From contig NZ_CP071955.1 of the NCBI RefSeq assembly GCF_017603965.1, positions 186,001-250,000 on the forward strand: 64,000 bases of DNA. Reading direction: 5' to 3'. Position 1 is the stretch's first letter. Each line of letters begins with the position of its first letter. Positions 27,196 through 36,606 of the stretch are shown piece by piece. This DNA is from Xanthomonas fragariae (GTDB lineage: Bacteria > Pseudomonadota > Gammaproteobacteria > Xanthomonadales > Xanthomonadaceae). A program made the translations under genes and the position numbers. Under the pieces are notes generated by a model. That model was not told the origin of the DNA. It ran no database searches and worked only from the letters and a program-made list of their open reading frames with translations.

Positions 27196-27285
27196 TCTGC
27201 TGCTGCAGGCTGCGCATGCATGCGGTCGCGTCGCCAATCTCGGTTGCGCCCGTTATCGTGTGCGTCCTTGCGATGGAGGTGGTGT

Positions 27286-28296
27286 GTGCGAATCCTGGTA
27301 ACCGGCGGTGGCGGCTTTCTCGGCCAGGCGTTGTGCCGCGGACTGCGCGCGCGCGGGCATGAGGTGGTGAGCTTCCAGCGCGGCGATTACCCGATCCTGC
27401 TAAGCCTGGGTGTGGACCAGATTCGTGGCGATCTGGCCGATCCGCAGGCGGTGCTGCATGCCTTCGCCGGTGTCGATGCGGTGTTCCACAATGCCGCCAA
27501 GGCCGGTGCGTGGGGCAGTTACGACAGCTATCACCAGGCCAATGTGGTGGGTACGCAGAACGTGCTCGATGCGTGCCGTGCGAATGGCGTGCAGCGGCTG
27601 ATCTACACCTCTACGCCCAGCGTCACCCACCGTGCCACCCATCCGGTGGAAGGTCTTGGTGCCGACGAAGTGCCATATGGCCAAGACCTGCGCGCGGCGT
27701 ATGCGGCAACCAAGGCGATCGCCGAGCGTGCGGTGCTGGCGGCCAACGATGCGCAGTTGGCGACGGTGGCGTTGCGTCCGCGTTTGATCTGGGGGCCGGG
27801 CGACAATCATCTGTTGCCGCGTCTTGCCGCGCGCGCGCGCGCCGGGCGGCTACGCATGGTGGGCGACGGTAGCAACCTGGTCGACAGCACCTACATCGAC
27901 AACGCTGCGCAAGCGCATTTCGATGCGTTCGAGCATCTTGCACCGGGCGCCGCATGCGCAGGCAAGGCGTACTTCATTTCCAATGGCGAACCGTTGCCGA
28001 TGCGCGAGTTGCTCAATCGCTTGCTCGCTGCGGTGGACACGCCGGCAGTAACGCGCTCGTTGTCGTTCAAGACGGCATATCGCATCGGTGCGGTTTGCGA
28101 AACGTTGTGGCCACTGTTGCGTCTGCCAGGAGAAGTGCCGTTGACGCGTTTTCTGGTGGAACAGCTGTGTACGCCGCATTGGTACAGCATGGAACCGGCA
28201 CGCCGTGACTTCGGCTATGTGCCGCAGATCAGCATCGAAGAGGGGCTGCAACGGCTGCGATCCTCATCTTCCAACCACATCGCCATCACCCGGTAA
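27286..28296 (+). CDS. oleD: OleD, 2-alkyl-3-ketoalkanoate reductase
   Basis: 336 aa from GTG 27286, which has GGAGG 6 nt upstream. An extended-SDR NAD(P)H-dependent reductase that reduces the OleA product. The nucleotide motif is [14 protein letters not shown]. The catalytic region has YTSTPSV and the YxxxK pair in [12 protein letters not shown]. The C-terminal part contains [16 protein letters not shown], typical of the 3-beta-HSD-like branch. It completes the four-gene olefin pathway. The frame opens upstream at 27220 but lacks a ribosome binding site there. Confidence 0.93.
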   Translation: MRILVTGGGGFLGQALCRGLRARGHEVVSFQRGDYPILLSLGVDQIRGDLADPQAVLHAFAGVDAVFHNAAKAGAWGSYDSYHQANVVGTQNVLDACRANGVQRLIYTSTPSVTHRATHPVEGLGADEVPYGQDLRAAYAATKAIAERAVLAANDAQLATVALRPRLIWGPGDNHLLPRLAARARAGRLRMVGDGSNLVDSTYIDNAAQAHFDAFEHLAPGAACAGKAYFISNGEPLPMRELLNRLLAAVDTPAVTRSLSFKTAYRIGAVCETLWPLLRLPGEVPLTRFLVEQLCTPHWYSMEPARRDFGYVPQISIEEGLQRLRSSSSNHIAITR

Positions 28297-28360
28297 AGAC
28301 CGCTGTCTCTTCAAGATACGTCTGCGCCGATTTGGCACCACACCTTCTGGATACCTTGCC

Positions 28361-28519
28361 ATGCTGCATTACGCCATCATCTTTTTCGTCATCGCTATCA
28401 TCGCCGCTGTGCTGGGCTTCAGTGGTATCGCCGGTGCGGCGACCAACATCGCCTGGATCCTGTTCGTGGTGTTCCTGATCCTGGCAGTGATCTCGATGTT
28501 CCGTCGCGGCAAGGTTTAA
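28361..28519 (+). CDS. DUF1328 small membrane protein (YtjA type)
   Basis: A 52-aa protein with two membrane helices ([22 protein letters not shown] and [16 protein letters not shown]) and a basic tail RRGKV. This is the complete UPF0391/DUF1328 pattern. Members are often stress-induced, but function is unknown. The frame runs open upstream to 28205 inside oleD, so the start was set at the conserved MLHYAIIFF. Confidence 0.88.
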   Translation: MLHYAIIFFVIAIIAAVLGFSGIAGAATNIAWILFVVFLILAVISMFRRGKV

Positions 28520-28566
28520 CGCCCAAGCTGCGATACGTTACGGCAGCGGCGCTGCCGGTCGGCGCT

Positions 28567-28602
28567 CACATGGCCCGCTTCCGCAAGGAGGCGGGCCATG
28601 TG
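28567..28602. terminator. Perfect 12-bp hairpin
   Basis: CACATGGCCCGC and GCGGGCCATGTG pair perfectly around a 12-nt loop, about 50 bp after the DUF1328 gene. A smaller GC-rich inverted repeat (CGGCAGC / GCTGCCG) lies at about 28541-28557. There is no T-run. It may terminate the preceding transcript. Confidence 0.5.
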
Positions 28603-28744
28603 CGTTGTGGCGGTTTGCATCGGATTTTTCACGGGTGACAGCAGATTCTCCGGCACAACGTGCGCAAAGCGTTCGGTCAGCCATGCAAAGTTCGGATTGG
28701 CGCATGCCGCGCTTTGACCCAGTGCGACCAACAGGCCATCGGCC

Positions 28745-29175
28745 GGGTTGATCACGATGCGGCCATCGGCGCATGCAAACACGTCCACACGCGCCATGCC
28801 GGCGCAGTCCAGTGCACGGCGATCTGCTGGATGCGCTGCTGCATCTGCGCGTGGATATCAGCCGGGATCAAGATATCGGCGCCGTGCTCGCTGATGTACT
28901 TGGTCTGGTACGAATAGAACGCGTCATGCACGACCACTTCACAGCACATGCTCGCCTGTGGCATGGCGTTGCCCAGCCACCGCGCATTCGATCTCGCGCA
29001 CGACAATCGCCGCTTCCACCAGCATCTTGTGGTCGTGGGCCAAGGCCAATGCGAGCACGGCGGCAAACGCGTCGGCCGTACGCAGCTAGCTGACGCCTGA
29101 CGACGAGCCCTGGTTGGCCGGTTTGACGAACAGAGGCAAACTCAACTGCGCGATCAGCGCATGCACGTCCGTCAA
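28745..29175 (-). pseudogene. ddlA: D-alanine--D-alanine ligase relic
   Basis: Read on the minus strand, fragments of Ddl appear in order: [18 protein letters not shown] then SSSGVS, followed at once by a TAG stop. One frame later comes [22 protein letters not shown] then [20 protein letters not shown] and [11 protein letters not shown] further frame gives [16 protein letters not shown]. The ATP-grasp N-terminus and the end after VIN are gone. At least one stop and two frameshifts make it non-functional. A working ddl must exist elsewhere. Confidence 0.8.
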
Positions 29176-29210
29176 ACAGCTGCGACATGCAGGGGCGGTA
29201 GAATGCGCGC

Positions 29211-29855
29211 ATGCCCGGATCACTCTTCAACTCACTCAAGCCGCTCGCCGGCCAAGCCCTGCAGGCGGCGCTCAACCGTGTCCTGGCGTTGGACCCGGAT
29301 ACCCGCGATGCCCTGCTGCCGCTGGAAGGGCAACGCATCGCGCTGACGTTGGAGGCGCCGGCCCTGGCCCTGCAGATCCGCGTGCACGAGCGTCGGTTGC
29401 TGGTCGGCCCGGTGGACCAGGCGCACGAGCCGGACCTGGCTGTACGCAGCAGCCTGGCCGGCTTGCTCGGGCAGCTGCCGTTTCTGGTCAACGCGCGCCG
29501 CCCCGGCGCGCCGGCCGGCCGGCTCAAGGTCTCCGGCGATGCGGAGCTGGCACGCCGGCTGCAGCAACTGGCCGGCCGCTTCGATCCGGATTGGCAGCTG
29601 CCGTTCGTGGCGGTGTTCGGCGAGATGCTCGGCGTGCAGGTCGCCAGTGCGGTGCGTGCAGCGTTGCAGCAGGCGCGTCGCAGCGCGGTGGATCTGGCGC
29701 AGACTGCGGCCGAATTCGTCACCGAAGAATCGCGCGATGTGGTGCCACGCGCCGAACTTGAGGCCTTCTACGACGATGTCGACGAGCTGCGCGACGACGT
29801 CGAACGGCTGGCCGCACGTATCACCCGGCTACGCGCTGCCGCAGGTGCGCCATGA
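29211..29855 (+). CDS. ubiJ: Ubiquinone biosynthesis accessory factor UbiJ
   Basis: A 214-aa protein with an SCP2-like lipid-binding N-terminal domain (about 20-115: [51 protein letters not shown]). A helical coiled-coil C-terminus follows ([28 protein letters not shown]). UbiJ is a core part of the Ubi complex and binds ubiquinone intermediates. Its stop overlaps the ubiB start by 4 bp, the classic ubiJ-ubiB arrangement. No ubiE precedes it in this window. Confidence 0.9.
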   Translation: MPGSLFNSLKPLAGQALQAALNRVLALDPDTRDALLPLEGQRIALTLEAPALALQIRVHERRLLVGPVDQAHEPDLAVRSSLAGLLGQLPFLVNARRPGAPAGRLKVSGDAELARRLQQLAGRFDPDWQLPFVAVFGEMLGVQVASAVRAALQQARRSAVDLAQTAAEFVTEESRDVVPRAELEAFYDDVDELRDDVERLAARITRLRAAAGAP

Positions 29856-31525
29856 AGGCGCTCCTGCGCGCCAGCCGCATCGGCCGGGTGATCCTGCGCT
29901 ATCGCCTGGACGACCTGTTGCAAGGCACCTCGGCCGAGCGCTGGCTGCGCTTGGCCAAGCCGTTCGTGCCGCGCGCCAGCGCCGAAATCGCTGCGCAATC
30001 GCGTGGTGCGCGCTTGCGGCTGGCGTTGGAGGAGCTGGGCCCGATCTTCGTTAAGTTCGGCCAGATCCTGTCGACCCGGCGCGATCTGATTCCCGCCGAT
30101 GTCGCCGAAGAACTCACCTTGCTGCAGGACCGGGTTAAACCGTTCGATGGCAAGGCGGCGCGGCTGATCGTGGAGCGCGCGCTGGGTCTGCCGATCAGCG
30201 TGGCATTTGCCGCGTTCGATACGGTGCCACTGGCGTCTGCCTCGATCGCACAGGTGCACGCCGCTACGCTGCCACCGGACGTCAACGGCATGCGCCGCGA
30301 AGTAGTGGTCAAGGTATTGCGCCCGGACATCGAGCGCCAGATCGACGCCGATATCACGCTGCTGCATTCGCTGGCCACTCTGGTCGAGCGCACCCACTCG
30401 CATGCGGACAAGATCCGTCCGCGCGAAGTGGTGGCCGAGATCGAAGGCACCTTGTCGGCCGAACTCGATCTGCAGCGCGAAGGCGCCAACGCCAGCGTGC
30501 TGCGCCGTTTCTGGGAAGGTTCGGACGATCTGTACGTGCCGGAAGTGATCTGGTCGCACACCGCCGAGCGTGCGCTGACGTTGGAGCGCGTGTACGGCAT
30601 TCCGTCCGACGACATCGCCAAGCTCGATGCTGCCGGTATCGATCGCAAGGCGCTCGCGGCCAAGGGCGTGCGCGTGTTCTATACGCAGGTGTTCCGCGAC
30701 AACTTCTTCCATGCCGATGCGCACGCCGGCAACATCTGGGTCGATTCGGACCCGGAGCGCCGCCTCAATCCACGCTTTATCGCGCTGGATTTCGGCATCA
30801 TGGGCCAGCTCTCGCAGGAAGATCAGTACTACCTGGCGGAGAATTTCATGGCGATCTTCCACAAGGATTATCGCCGCATTGCCGAGCTGCACGTGGAGGC
30901 GGGCTGGATGCCGAACAACGTGCGCATCGACGAACTGGAAGCGGCCGCGCGCTCGGTGTGCGAGCCGTATTTCACTAGGCCGTTGTCGGAAATTTCGCTG
31001 GCCGAAGTGCTGATCAAGTTGTTCCGCGTCGCGCAGCGCTACGAACTGACGCTGCAGCCGCAGCTGATCCTGTTGCAGAAAACGCTGTTGAATATCGAAG
31101 GTGTGGGTCGTCAGCTCGATCCCAGCCTGGATATCTGGGCGGTGGCGCGGCCGGTGCTCGAACGCATCCTGCGCGAGCGCTACAGCCCGTGGCGCGTGCT
31201 TGGCGAACTGCGCAAGCGGCTGCCGGAAATCATGACCCACGCGCCGGACATGCCGCGCCTGGTGCACAGCTGGTTGAAGCAGCAGGTGGAAGGCCGCCAT
31301 CAGGTGGACATCCGCTCGGCCGAACTGCACGCGCTGGACCTGAGCCTGCGCAAGCTGCAGACGCGCGTGGTCACCGCCATCACCGGCAGCGGCCTACTGG
31401 TGGTCGCCGCGGTGCTGTACGGGCTGCATCCGGATGGCTGGTATCTGGGCACGGTGCCGGTGTGGAGTTGGGTCGGTGGCGCGGCCGGCTCGGTGGCCTT
31501 GCTGGTTGCTTGGCTGCGTCGTTAG
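29852..31525 (+). CDS. ubiB: Ubiquinone biosynthesis protein UbiB (ABC1/ADCK kinase-like)
   Basis: A 557-aa atypical kinase/ATPase needed for coenzyme Q synthesis. The KxGQ-type motif is in [16 protein letters not shown]. The A-rich loop [15 protein letters not shown], the catalytic Lys (VVVKVLRPD), the ExD motif ([12 protein letters not shown]) and the metal site LDFGIMGQL follow in order. Two C-terminal membrane helices ([20 protein letters not shown] and [19 protein letters not shown]) anchor it in the inner membrane. Confidence 0.95.
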   Translation: MKALLRASRIGRVILRYRLDDLLQGTSAERWLRLAKPFVPRASAEIAAQSRGARLRLALEELGPIFVKFGQILSTRRDLIPADVAEELTLLQDRVKPFDGKAARLIVERALGLPISVAFAAFDTVPLASASIAQVHAATLPPDVNGMRREVVVKVLRPDIERQIDADITLLHSLATLVERTHSHADKIRPREVVAEIEGTLSAELDLQREGANASVLRRFWEGSDDLYVPEVIWSHTAERALTLERVYGIPSDDIAKLDAAGIDRKALAAKGVRVFYTQVFRDNFFHADAHAGNIWVDSDPERRLNPRFIALDFGIMGQLSQEDQYYLAENFMAIFHKDYRRIAELHVEAGWMPNNVRIDELEAAARSVCEPYFTRPLSEISLAEVLIKLFRVAQRYELTLQPQLILLQKTLLNIEGVGRQLDPSLDIWAVARPVLERILRERYSPWRVLGELRKRLPEIMTHAPDMPRLVHSWLKQQVEGRHQVDIRSAELHALDLSLRKLQTRVVTAITGSGLLVVAAVLYGLHPDGWYLGTVPVWSWVGGAAGSVALLVAWLRR

Positions 31526-31729
31526 GCACGGCCATGCGCAATGGAGCCGACGCAGCCAGGGGGCGGCCAAGCGAGGAAAACGAATTGGCCCGTTTCGGCA
31601 GGCAACGACAACGATATGCAGCAACACGCGCGTGATCAGCGCATGCTCATCACCCCCGATACCGGCGCGTTGCTGGCGGCCCGCGGCGCCGCCTGAGCGC
31701 ACACCGCAGACCATGCATACGGACCTGCG

Positions 31730-32191
31730 TCAGGGGGCGTGGTTGGCGTGCGCCACGTGGTCGAAGAACTGGTAGATGCCGTCGTCGCTCATCTTGCGCG
31801 CGTTGGCCAGCTCGCCGGCACGTGTGGTGTACAGCAGCTTGCCTGCGGGCGAGATCACCACCGCGGCGGGAATGCCTTTCTGGATCGGGTCGCCATAGCG
31901 CTGGCTGATGTCCAGGTTGTGGTCGAAATTACCCACGTCCACCTTCACCACCACGAACGACTTGCTGATCAACGGCGCATTTTTCGCGGTGTGCAGCGAG
32001 GTGTCCAGCGCCCGGCAGTCGTGGCACCAGTTGGCGCCGAAGATTACCAGGGTGGGTTTGTGCGCTTTCTTGGCGGCCGCCAGCGCATGGCGCAGTTGCG
32101 CGCTCGCATCGGCGTGTTCGTCGTAGGGCAGATCCACGGCGTGGCCCAGCGGAACAACCGTCAGCAGGCAGAGCAGGAGCCAGGTGCGCAT
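31730..32191 (-). CDS. Exported thioredoxin-like protein
   Basis: 153 aa from ATG 32191 (MRTWLLLCLLTVVPLGHAVDL). A signal peptide is followed by a thioredoxin fold of the thioredoxin_7/DsbD C-terminal type. The redox motif is WCHDC in LVIFGANWCHDCRALD. The cis-Pro region is in QKGIPAAVVISPAG. It likely reduces or shuffles disulphides in the periplasm. It is convergent with ubiB; no Dsb partner gene is adjacent. Confidence 0.85.
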   Translation of the reverse strand: MRTWLLLCLLTVVPLGHAVDLPYDEHADASAQLRHALAAAKKAHKPTLVIFGANWCHDCRALDTSLHTAKNAPLISKSFVVVKVDVGNFDHNLDISQRYGDPIQKGIPAAVVISPAGKLLYTTRAGELANARKMSDDGIYQFFDHVAHANHAP

Positions 32192-32308
32192 AGAGGCACT
32201 TCCTTGATGGGAAACCGGCATGCTCTGCCAGCCGCCTGGCGCGGTCAACGGGCAGGTGAGCGCAGCGACGCAGTGGCATGCGGTGTCAGCGACACGGATA
32301 ATCCGCCG

Positions 32309-32680
32309 GTGAGCACATCCCCAAAGCATTTGCTGATTCTCTACCAGGACGACGTCCTGGCCGTCGTCGACAAACCCGCAGGCCCGATGGTCCACGACAG
32401 CAAGCTGGCACGCGGGGAAGACGACTTTCTTGCCCACCGTATGCGCAGGCAACTGGGCCGGTCGATCTTTCTGGCGCACCGGCTCGATCGCGCTACCAGT
32501 GGCGGTGCGTCGCGGCTGGCCGGTCGAGGAGCGCTTTATCGTCGACCACGACCTGGATGGCGGTCCAGGCACACCGGTCGAGAAGCCGGCAGTGGCGCAC
32601 TTCCAGCCCCTGGCCACCGGTGAGCTGGAGATTCCTTGGCACCAGTTTTGCCGCCTCTGGCTACGCGCTGGAGAGGAGCT
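32309..32680 (+). pseudogene. truC: tRNA pseudouridine synthase TruC relic
   Basis: From GTG 32309 the frame reads HLLILYQDDVLAVVDKPAGPM, MRRQLGRSIFLA and HRLDRATSG, the N-terminal half of TruC/RluA-type pseudouridine synthases with the catalytic Asp motif HRLDRxTSG. Right after TSG the sequence jumps, with a frame change, to GWPVEERFIVDHDLDG and GPGTPVEKPAVAHFQPLATGELEIP, a C-terminal segment of the same protein. The catalytic middle is deleted and the C-terminus is missing. Confidence 0.75.
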
Positions 32681-32730
32681 GATCCGCATTCGATCTACTA
32701 CCCCAATCCCGATTCCCGAATTCCAGCTCT

Positions 32731-33273
32731 TCAGGGCTTCTGCGCCGCCGCAGGCTCATTGACGATCTTCTCCAGATCCTTCTGCAGATCCGCAAACATC
32801 GGCAGCATCTTTTGCTGGATCGCGCCCATCAGGTTCTGGGTCAGCGCCGGGGTCTTGTCGAGCAGGCGCTGGCCGGCCGAGCTCTCGTAGAACTCGGCCA
32901 TGGCCAGCACGTCCTCGCGCGAGAACGAGCGCTTGTAGATGTCCACATACATTGGGCGCAGCTCCGACCACGATAGTGCTTTGCGCACGGTCTGGCGGGT
33001 ACGTTCCTGGATACGCTGCAATTGCGCCTGTTGCGCGCTATTGAGCTGGCGTTGCGCGGTGAGCTGAGCGAATTGTTGCTGCTGCATCGCTTCGACCTGC
33101 GGCAGCATCGTATCCAGCATGGTCTGCGCGCGTGAGGCGGCCAGCAAACGGTTGATCTCGGCATCGCTGGGCGCCTGTGCGAACGCGGCGGGCGTGGCGA
33201 TCGCCAGCGCGGCCAGCAAGAACAGACGGCGCGCGCGCGCGCGGGCGGCGGCAACGGAGCGGGGGAGTGGCAT
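32731..33273 (-). CDS. DUF2059 exported protein
   Basis: 180 aa from ATG 33273. A basic N-terminus and signal peptide (RRLFLLAALAIATPAAFAQA) precede a helical DUF2059 domain: INRLLAASRAQTMLDTMLPQVEA, a Gln-rich helix (MQQQQFAQLTAQRQLNSAQQAQ), then RPMYVDIYKRSFSREDVLAMAEFYESSAGQRLLDKTPAL, typical of the family. Function unknown, periplasmic. A partial copy of the REP-like motif seen at 7441 lies beyond its 3' end (about 32703-32718). Confidence 0.85.
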   Translation of the reverse strand: MPLPRSVAAARARARRLFLLAALAIATPAAFAQAPSDAEINRLLAASRAQTMLDTMLPQVEAMQQQQFAQLTAQRQLNSAQQAQLQRIQERTRQTVRKALSWSELRPMYVDIYKRSFSREDVLAMAEFYESSAGQRLLDKTPALTQNLMGAIQQKMLPMFADLQKDLEKIVNEPAAAQKP

Positions 33274-33365
33274 CGGAGCATCTGCGCAGTCGGGGAAACG
33301 GCAGCAGCATACGGGAGGCCGGCGTTTTCGCGCGCGTCCACGCCGCTGCCGATACAATTGAGCGT

Positions 33366-33797
33366 ATGCCAAGCGACCCGATCCAGATCTCCCCCAGCCT
33401 GACGATTCCGCCCAGCGAGATCGTCGAACGCTTCGTGCGCGCTAGCGGCGCGGGCGGGCAGAACGTCAACAAGGTCTCCACTGCAGTGGAGCTGCGTTTC
33501 GACGTGGCCGGATCGCCGACGCTGCCCGAATCCTTGCGCACGCGCCTGCTGTCGCGGCGCGACCGCCGCATGACCGCCGACGGCGTGCTGGTGATCGATG
33601 CGCAGCGCTTCCGTACCCAGGACCGCAACCGCGACGATGCGCGCGAGCGGTTGTTCGAGATCATCAGCGCGTGCCTGTCGGTGCCCAAGCGCCGGGTCGC
33701 CACCAAACCGAGTCATGGTGCCAAGCTGCGGCGGCTGGATGCCAAGCGTGAGCGCAGCCATATTAAGCGTGGACGCTCTGCGTCCCACTGGGAGTAA
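33366..33797 (+). CDS. arfB: Alternative ribosome-rescue factor ArfB (peptidyl-tRNA hydrolase)
   Basis: 143 aa from ATG 33366. The release-factor catalytic motif GGQ lies in VRASGAGGQNVNKVSTAVELRF. The C-terminus is very basic (KRRVATKPSHGAKLRRLDAKRERSHIKRGR), which in ArfB/YaeJ inserts in the empty mRNA channel of stalled ribosomes. It lacks the codon-recognition domains of RF1/RF2, as expected. The frame is open upstream to 33177, but the family length fits this start. The next gene starts 3 bp after its stop codon. Confidence 0.93.
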   Translation: MPSDPIQISPSLTIPPSEIVERFVRASGAGGQNVNKVSTAVELRFDVAGSPTLPESLRTRLLSRRDRRMTADGVLVIDAQRFRTQDRNRDDARERLFEIISACLSVPKRRVATKPSHGAKLRRLDAKRERSHIKRGRSASHWE

Positions 33798-33799
33798 GC

Positions 33800-34429
33800 G
33801 TGAGTCACACCGACCCGTCGTTGCCACCGGTAACACAGGCCAACATCCTGCTACAGCCATCCCCGCCCAACATGCCGCAAGCCCACGGTCGCTTCGGCCG
33901 TTGGTTTGGCCGCACCGCGCTCCGCCTGACTGGCTGGCGCCTGGTCGGGCGGCTGCCCGACGAACCCAAGCTGGTGATGATCGTCGCCCCGCATTCGTCC
34001 AACTGGGACGGATTTGTCGGCTTTGCGGCCAAGTTCGCGCTCGGCTTCGAGGTGCGTGTGCTGGGCAAGTCGCAATTGTTCTGGTGGCCGCTTGGCCCGC
34101 TGCTGCGCAAGCTCGGCGCTATCCCCCTGGACCGCAGCTCGCCGCAGGGCACCATCGGCCAGGCGGTGCGGCTGATCCGCAATTCCGAACAGATGTGGTA
34201 CGTGATCACTCCCGAAGGCACGCGCAAGCGCGTGGAGCAGTGGAAGGCTGGCTTCTGGAAGATCGCCTCCGATTCCAAGGTACCGATCCTGCCGGTATAT
34301 TTCGATTATCCCAGTAAGACCGTGGGCATCGGCGAGCCGTTCTGGACCGGGAGCGACATGGCAGCCGATATCGCCGCCATTCGCACCTGGTACCGGCCCT
34401 GGCGCGGCAAGCATCGCGATACGCTTTGA
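33800..34429 (+). CDS. Lysophospholipid acyltransferase family protein
   Basis: A 209-aa PlsC-like acyltransferase starting with GTG 33800, with GGGAG upstream. The HX4D motif appears as VAPHSSNWDGF, and the second block as WYVITPEGTRKRVEQWKAGF. Such proteins acylate glycerophosphate or lyso-lipids at the inner membrane. The length is short compared with PlsC, and the substrate cannot be told. It is likely co-transcribed with arfB and is followed by a strong terminator. Confidence 0.85.
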   Translation: MSHTDPSLPPVTQANILLQPSPPNMPQAHGRFGRWFGRTALRLTGWRLVGRLPDEPKLVMIVAPHSSNWDGFVGFAAKFALGFEVRVLGKSQLFWWPLGPLLRKLGAIPLDRSSPQGTIGQAVRLIRNSEQMWYVITPEGTRKRVEQWKAGFWKIASDSKVPILPVYFDYPSKTVGIGEPFWTGSDMAADIAAIRTWYRPWRGKHRDTL

Positions 34430-34436
34430 AGGAAGG

Positions 34437-34470
34437 CGTTGTCGAGCGGCCTAAACGCCGCTCGACAACG
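34437..34470 (+). terminator. Terminator after the acyltransferase gene
   Basis: CGTTGTCGAGCGGC and GCCGCTCGACAACG form a perfect 14-bp stem with a 6-nt loop, starting 7 bp after the stop codon. No T-run follows. Confidence 0.75.
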
Positions 34471-34598
34471 GCTCGAACAGGTATCGGGTGGTTGGCTGGC
34501 CGAGCGCAGGAAAGCGGTGCCGCGCATGCAGCCGATGCGCAGCGCCAGCTGTGCCGCCAGAGCCAGTCATGCACTTTGGAAAAGCACGGAGGCGTTAG

Positions 34599-36044
34599 TC
34601 CTACTGTGTCATTAAATCCGCAGATGCGGAGGCATCCCGTCAAATAGTGCCGCTGCGATGTCCATGGCGATTGTCCAGCGCAGCGTCGCGATCGAGTCGC
34701 TCGCGTGGCGCTGGGCGCGCGATTGCCTTGCCGCGCGGTCGGTAATTCTCGGGTAAGGGAGATTCCGCGCATTCCGAGGGTTTTTTTTGATGCGCCCCGC
34801 GCAAGCGTTCAGCAACCAGGTACCCATAGGCAGCGATGCATAACCTCGCGTGATGATGGAAGCCCCGCCAGCCACGGCCTTGGTAGTGATCCAGGCCAAA
34901 TTCCTGTTTCAGATCCTGATAATCGCGTTCAATCCGCCAGCGCGCCTTGACCGTCCTTACCAGATCCTTGCGCGGCGTGTTTACCGGCAGGTTGGACAGA
35001 AAGTATCGGGTCGGCCTGTCTTGGCCTTTGGGCCATTCGATCAACAGCCATTCCTCCTGACGCAAGCGATCACCTTGTGCTGCACGTACGCGTACGGCGG
35101 CGAAACGTCCCGACAACGGTGCGTTGCTGCCTTCCCGCCACGCGACTGTCCTGAAGGCGCGGGAGGGTAACGACAGCGCCAGCGCTTGCACCGACTGTGG
35201 CTGATGGTCGGCTGTACGACGATGGCGAACCGGAGGTCGGCCTTGGCCTTTCCACGCCGCCGGCGATTCGGGCCTTTGTCCGGGCGGCCAGACTTTCACG
35301 CTCGACACGATTCCCACCGCATAGTTCAGTTCCAAGCAAGCCAGCGCGTCACGCCAGGCCGTATTGCTGCCATAGGCTGCATCGGCCAACACCGTGCCGC
35401 GCGCCACTCCCGTGGCATGGGCTGCTTTCATCTGCGCCAGTGCGATCTGCGGTTTGGTCGCGAACTCAATCTCGTGGGGAATTCCCGCTTTTCCCCGGCG
35501 TGCTGCATCGCTGGCCCAGTCTTCAGGCAGATACAGCCTGAAAGCGATCGGAATGCTCGCTGCCGGCGTCGCCAACGATACGCTCACGGCCACCTGGCAA
35601 TTGTCCTGCTTGCCGATCTCGCCGCAGTACTATCAGGCCACACCGACCGAATGCCTGCCCTTCTTGCGAAAACCCGTGTCGTCCACGATCCAGTACACCT
35701 CGTCTTTCAAATCCAGCAGCGACGAAACGTACTGACGAACCCGCTCCAACATGGCCGCATCGGACCACTCTGATTTGGCCACGAAGTGGTGCAAGGCTTG
35801 ATGGCGAGCCCTGGTTCGAAGCGGATCCAGATGAGCAGCCAGGGGCTCAACACTCTTGCGCTCCAAAGGCAGCATCAACGCACTGCAATCGCCTCGCAGG
35901 CCCGCAGTGCGGTCAGCATGACCGAGCGCAGCGGAGAGTTCATCGAGATAAGCGGAGAAACGCGCTTTGTTGCTGACTGCGGCCATCACGATCCCGCCGT
36001 GGGAGAGACTGCTTGCAGAATAACCTATTTATGACACAGTAGGA
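34599..36044 (-). mobile_element. IS701-type insertion sequence, 1446 bp
   Basis: Terminal inverted repeats TCCTACTGTGTCAT (34599-34612 and complementary at 36031-36044) bound the element. The flanks are a 4-bp target duplication TTAG at 34595-34598 and 36045-36048, a YTAR-type target as used by IS701 elements. The transposase inside is broken by two consecutive stop codons. Its right end abuts an older IS relic. Confidence 0.88.
34640..35989 (-). pseudogene. IS701-family transposase, inactivated by tandem stops
   Basis: On the minus strand the frame reads NKARFSAYLDELSAALGHAD to YWIVDDTGFRKKGRHSVGVA. It then has TGA TAG (35630-35635) and continues in the same frame with YCGEIGKQDNCQVAVSVSLA. 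The catalytic residues are otherwise present: D in VDDTGFRKKG, D in VLADAAYGSN and E in RIERDYQDLKQEFGLDHYQG. A single frame with two adjacent nonsense codons implies loss by two C-to-T changes from CGA/CAG-type codons. The element is probably immobile unless helped in trans. Confidence 0.85.
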
Positions 36045-36048
36045 TTAG

Positions 36049-36377
36049 AGAACCTCTGAACAACTCCTCCTGGCTGCGCAACACTACACACCTACGTTGA
36101 GGAGTGATCCATGCAACTGACGTTTAGAGTGGCTAACAAAACGACTGCGTTCACCGCCAGGCGGGCGCGGCCGGTGCTCGGAATCGGCATGTACAACGCG
36201 TACACTCCGGTTCCTCCGCGCCGTCCGCACCCACCTGACGACTGCCTCGCTACGTTGTGTTAGCCGCTCTTACGTGATGCCGAGGGTCTTGGCAAGTGCA
36301 AGCAGCCCTGCCGTGAGATCTTCCTGGCCGAGATGGAACAGGTGGTGCCGTGGAAGCAACTGCTCGCACCCAGGTGA
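36049..36377 (+). pseudogene. IS5-family (IS1478-like) transposase relic
   Basis: The 5' end of an IS5-type element. It begins near AGAACCTCTGAACAACTCC, with the start codon at 36111 (MQLTF). A 143-bp MITE interrupts it at 36127-36269. After the MITE the frame resumes as GDAEGLGKCKQPCREIFLAE then MEQVVPWKQLLA, and ends at TGA 36375-36377. Only the first 40 or so residues remain. The leader of this relic (36090-36121) matches a CRISPR spacer at 45999-46030. The following 230 bp up to dcp hold a small hairpin (CCTTCTCC / GGGAGAAGG at 36428-36453) and no gene. Confidence 0.7.
36127..36269. mobile_element. MITE, 143 bp, copy 2
   Basis: The left end GAGTGGCTAACAAAAC and the right end (reverse complement GAGCGGCTAACACAAC) are inverted repeats. 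TTA lies on both sides (36124-36126 and 36270-36272), a clean 3-bp target duplication. It is inserted just after the fifth codon of the IS1478-like transposase relic. The interior resembles copy 1 at 4774. Confidence 0.82.
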
Positions 36378-36606
36378 AGGCATCGCTTGCGCATGGGAGA
36401 GAGGGGCAACTCAGATTAGCGGTATGCCTTCTCCACTCGAAAGGGAGAAGGTGCCCGAAGGACGGATGAGGGCCCAACGGCCGCGACACCCAATCACCCC
36501 ATCCAGCAGCACACGCCGACGCAGGACCCAACCCAACGGCACATGCCAGCGGGAGGCAAACCCGCTAGTGTAATTGGCTGCTCTACCCACTCAGGACTTA
36601 CACGCC

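Noticed and set aside
29768..31330. 520-aa open frame antisense to ubiB
   Set aside because: Shadow of ubiB, which has every kinase-like motif.
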